Below are positions 5,367-6,722 of a stretch of DNA of 6,722 bases, piece after piece. The stretch's first letter is position 1. Every line of letters starts with the position of its first letter. A program made the translations under genes and the position numbers. Location: positions 1 to 6,722 of the forward strand of contig OMSZ01000235.1 of assembly GCA_900313855.1 (NCBI GenBank), read 5' to 3'. This DNA is from an uncultured Eubacteriales bacterium (lineage in GTDB: Bacteria; Bacillota; Clostridia; Lachnospirales; Lachnospiraceae). A model generated the notes under the pieces. It ran no database searches and was not told where the DNA came from. It saw only the letters and a list, made by a program, of their open reading frames with translations.

Positions 5367-6128
5367 TCATTCCTCGCTTATCCTTTTTTTCATAACAAAC
5401 CACGCTATTATTATTAGAAAAATAATATATATCAGTTCCATCAATGCGGATAACACATAAGAATCAACATCATCACCCCTCAATAAGTAAATGGGATTCA
5501 GATATTTAAATTTTAACGGCAGCAAAGCCCATAACATTTCATAAATAATGAACGGTGCAAGCATAGAAGCGTACCTATTGACAGTAAGTGCTGCAAATAT
5601 AAGACTGAGCACAGAAAACATAACCCCGAACAGGAAGCCGAGAAGTATCTTAAACCATATTACAAACAAATCTCCATAATGTTCAAGATAATAACCCGCC
5701 ACCATTCCATCCAACATTCCGTTATCAGGCAGTCCATGATATCCTGTTACATACGCCAGCGCATAATAAACAGCAAATGGTACTCCTATGGTCAAACCGC
5801 CTGACAAGCCAACGGAAATAAGCCTAACCAGCATAAACCTTTTGTAGCTCATACGCGTTGTTATCATTCTTATATATCCGCTATTAAATTCCTGACAAAA
5901 CATTGATGAATATCCCATTGCAGGGAAAACAGCAGCAAATGGTCCAAAGCCGGAAAGAGCCATTGCATTAACTATAATCTCAAAGGTACTCATGCTTCCG
6001 TCTTTCCTAACATACAAGCGAAATGAATTAAGAAAAACTGCCATTATTAAAAGCATTGCCAATACAAATCCCTTTTCCGTAACAGCACGTCTTAAATCTG
6101 ATTTGAAAAAATGTCCATATTTCTTCAA
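5367..6128 (-). CDS. ABC-2-type membrane permease, first of three
   Basis: From TTG at 6128 this is a 253-aa membrane protein starting MKKYGHFFKSDLRRAV. Hydrophobic segments lie near residues 20-40, 51-78, 98-127, 154-182, 189-205 and 228-246. The block FCQEFNSGYIRMITTRMSYK after the second segment is the characteristic ABC-2 permease pattern (acidic residue, SG, Arg, then a basic stretch before the next helix). The open frame reaches back to another TTG at 6158, which would overlap the previous gene by four bases. However, a perfect AAAAGGAG lies eight bases before TTG 6128, making 6128 the better start. The next permease begins one base after this stop. It presumably pairs with one of the other membrane subunits and the ATPase encoded at the operon's end. 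Confidence 0.85.
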   Translation of the reverse strand: MKKYGHFFKSDLRRAVTEKGFVLAMLLIMAVFLNSFRLYVRKDGSMSTFEIIVNAMALSGFGPFAAVFPAMGYSSMFCQEFNSGYIRMITTRMSYKRFMLVRLISVGLSGGLTIGVPFAVYYALAYVTGYHGLPDNGMLDGMVAGYYLEHYGDLFVIWFKILLGFLFGVMFSVLSLIFAALTVNRYASMLAPFIIYEMLWALLPLKFKYLNPIYLLRGDDVDSYVLSALMELIYIIFLIIIAWFVMKKRISEE

Positions 6129-6136
6129 CGTATATG

Positions 6137-6144
6137 CTCCTTTT
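6137..6144 (-). promoter_or_regulatory. Ribosome binding site fixing a TTG start
   Basis: The minus strand reads AAAAGGAG here, eight bases before TTG at 6128. This is the strongest Shine-Dalgarno match in the operon and decides the start of the first permease gene. Confidence 0.75.
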
Positions 6145-6154
6145 CTACCAAATT

Positions 6155-6722
6155 TCAATCAACTCGTATAATATCCCCTGTAACCGCATCAATTACAATA
6201 CTCATTGTGATATTTTTTCCCCAAAGCTCCTGATTTTCCTCTGTTATTTTCTCGTATTCTGCATAAGGAATATATACCCTCCATACCGGCGTTAAATTAG
6301 CTGTCTGCCAGTCTTTCGTATCAGGAAGATAACTGAGCTCACATCTTTTATAAATGATCTTGTCTGAACATTTTATTTTCCCATCTGCTGCATATTTCGC
6401 CAATAATTCCATCAGCTTATATATATCTATTATTTCCGTATCCTCTTCTCCTGTTATTTCCCAAAAGGTATATTCAGATTGTATTTCGCTTATGCCATCC
6501 TTTGACACAATTGCATTTCCATGTACCAGAGTCTGAAGATCATTTAATGATGCTGAACCGGCAGAAGTCACCAAAGGAAGTCCATTAACAAGCTGCGTAT
6601 AATCTATTCCATATTCCGAATCGCCATCTTCATAGTAGAGTGTGTATATACACTGCTTCTCTATATCTCCAAAATCTGCCTGCTTATACTTTTCTACAAG
6701 CATATTCCATGCATCATCAATA
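6155..6722 (-). CDS. C-terminal part of an unrecognised, probably exported protein
   Basis: The frame is open through the right edge of the window, so the N-terminus is missing. An ATG at 6703 exists, but six preceding in-frame codons (IDDAWN) and the continuous helical character suggest the true start is further upstream. About 189 residues are visible. They are soluble, acidic, rich in Y, and have no membrane segment. The end carries LTPVWRVYIPYAEYEK and then MSIVIDAVTGDIIRVD. A PxW strand followed by an ID-x-TG-x-I-x strand is the pattern seen in PepSY/YycI-like extracytoplasmic domains, so an exported or lipid-anchored protein is plausible; the signal sequence would lie outside the window. 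It is the first visible gene of the ABC operon, 26 bases before the first permease, and may be a substrate-binding or sensor partner. No family was recognised with confidence. Confidence 0.7.
   Translation of the reverse strand, partial: IDDAWNMLVEKYKQADFGDIEKQCIYTLYYEDGDSEYGIDYTQLVNGLPLVTSAGSASLNDLQTLVHGNAIVSKDGISEIQSEYTFWEITGEEDTEIIDIYKLMELLAKYAADGKIKCSDKIIYKRCELSYLPDTKDWQTANLTPVWRVYIPYAEYEKITEENQELWGKNITMSIVIDAVTGDIIRVD

Overview
The window looks like part of a Firmicute genome, most likely a Clostridia/Lachnospiraceae-type gut anaerobe. The grounds are purine-rich Shine-Dalgarno sequences throughout, AT-rich genes on the right, and a mobilization module typical of small integrative or mobilizable elements in these bacteria. 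It has two convergent halves that meet at a long inverted repeat near 2960-3015.

Left half, plus strand (1-2933), is a mobilization module. It opens with the 3' end of a small DUF3847-like accessory gene. A 204-bp hairpin-rich intergenic region follows and contains a recognisable origin of transfer. Its minus strand carries a 7-bp stem/3-nt loop hairpin followed by the nic-type core TAAGTGCGCCCTT, the same layout as RSF1010/IncQ and staphylococcal pGO1/pSK41 oriT sites. Next is a full-length MobA/MobL (MOB-Q) relaxase of 556 aa, with Tyr25 and an H-x7-H-x-H metal triad. The 3' half of the relaxase gene also reads open in a second frame. That frame carries a 123-aa coiled-coil ORF (1482-1853) and the start of a 351-aa coiled-coil plus membrane protein (1878-2933, DUF6040-like). 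Each nested ORF has its own ATG and Shine-Dalgarno sequence. The arrangement recalls RSF1010 mobB, a membrane-associated mobilization protein encoded in another frame inside mobA.

Right half, minus strand (3050-6722), is a visibly AT-richer operon read from right to left. It holds the C-terminal part of an unrecognised, probably exported protein (incomplete at the window edge), three polytopic ABC-2-type membrane proteins, and one short ABC ATPase. The ATPase has a glutamate where the Q-loop glutamine normally sits, a trait of BcrA/LanF-type peptide-antibiotic resistance and immunity ATPases. This suggests export of, or self-protection against, a peptide, but the substrate is not shown by the sequence. 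Gene spacing is tight (a 1-nt gap, 9- and 12-nt gaps, and one 26-nt gap after start correction), so the genes are probably co-transcribed.

The most interesting points are the dual-coded relaxase 3' end, the oriT with a mirrored second nic-like site, and the question of whether the ABC operon is cargo of the mobile element or flanking host DNA. No rRNA, tRNA, CRISPR array, transposase or integrase gene is visible in the window.
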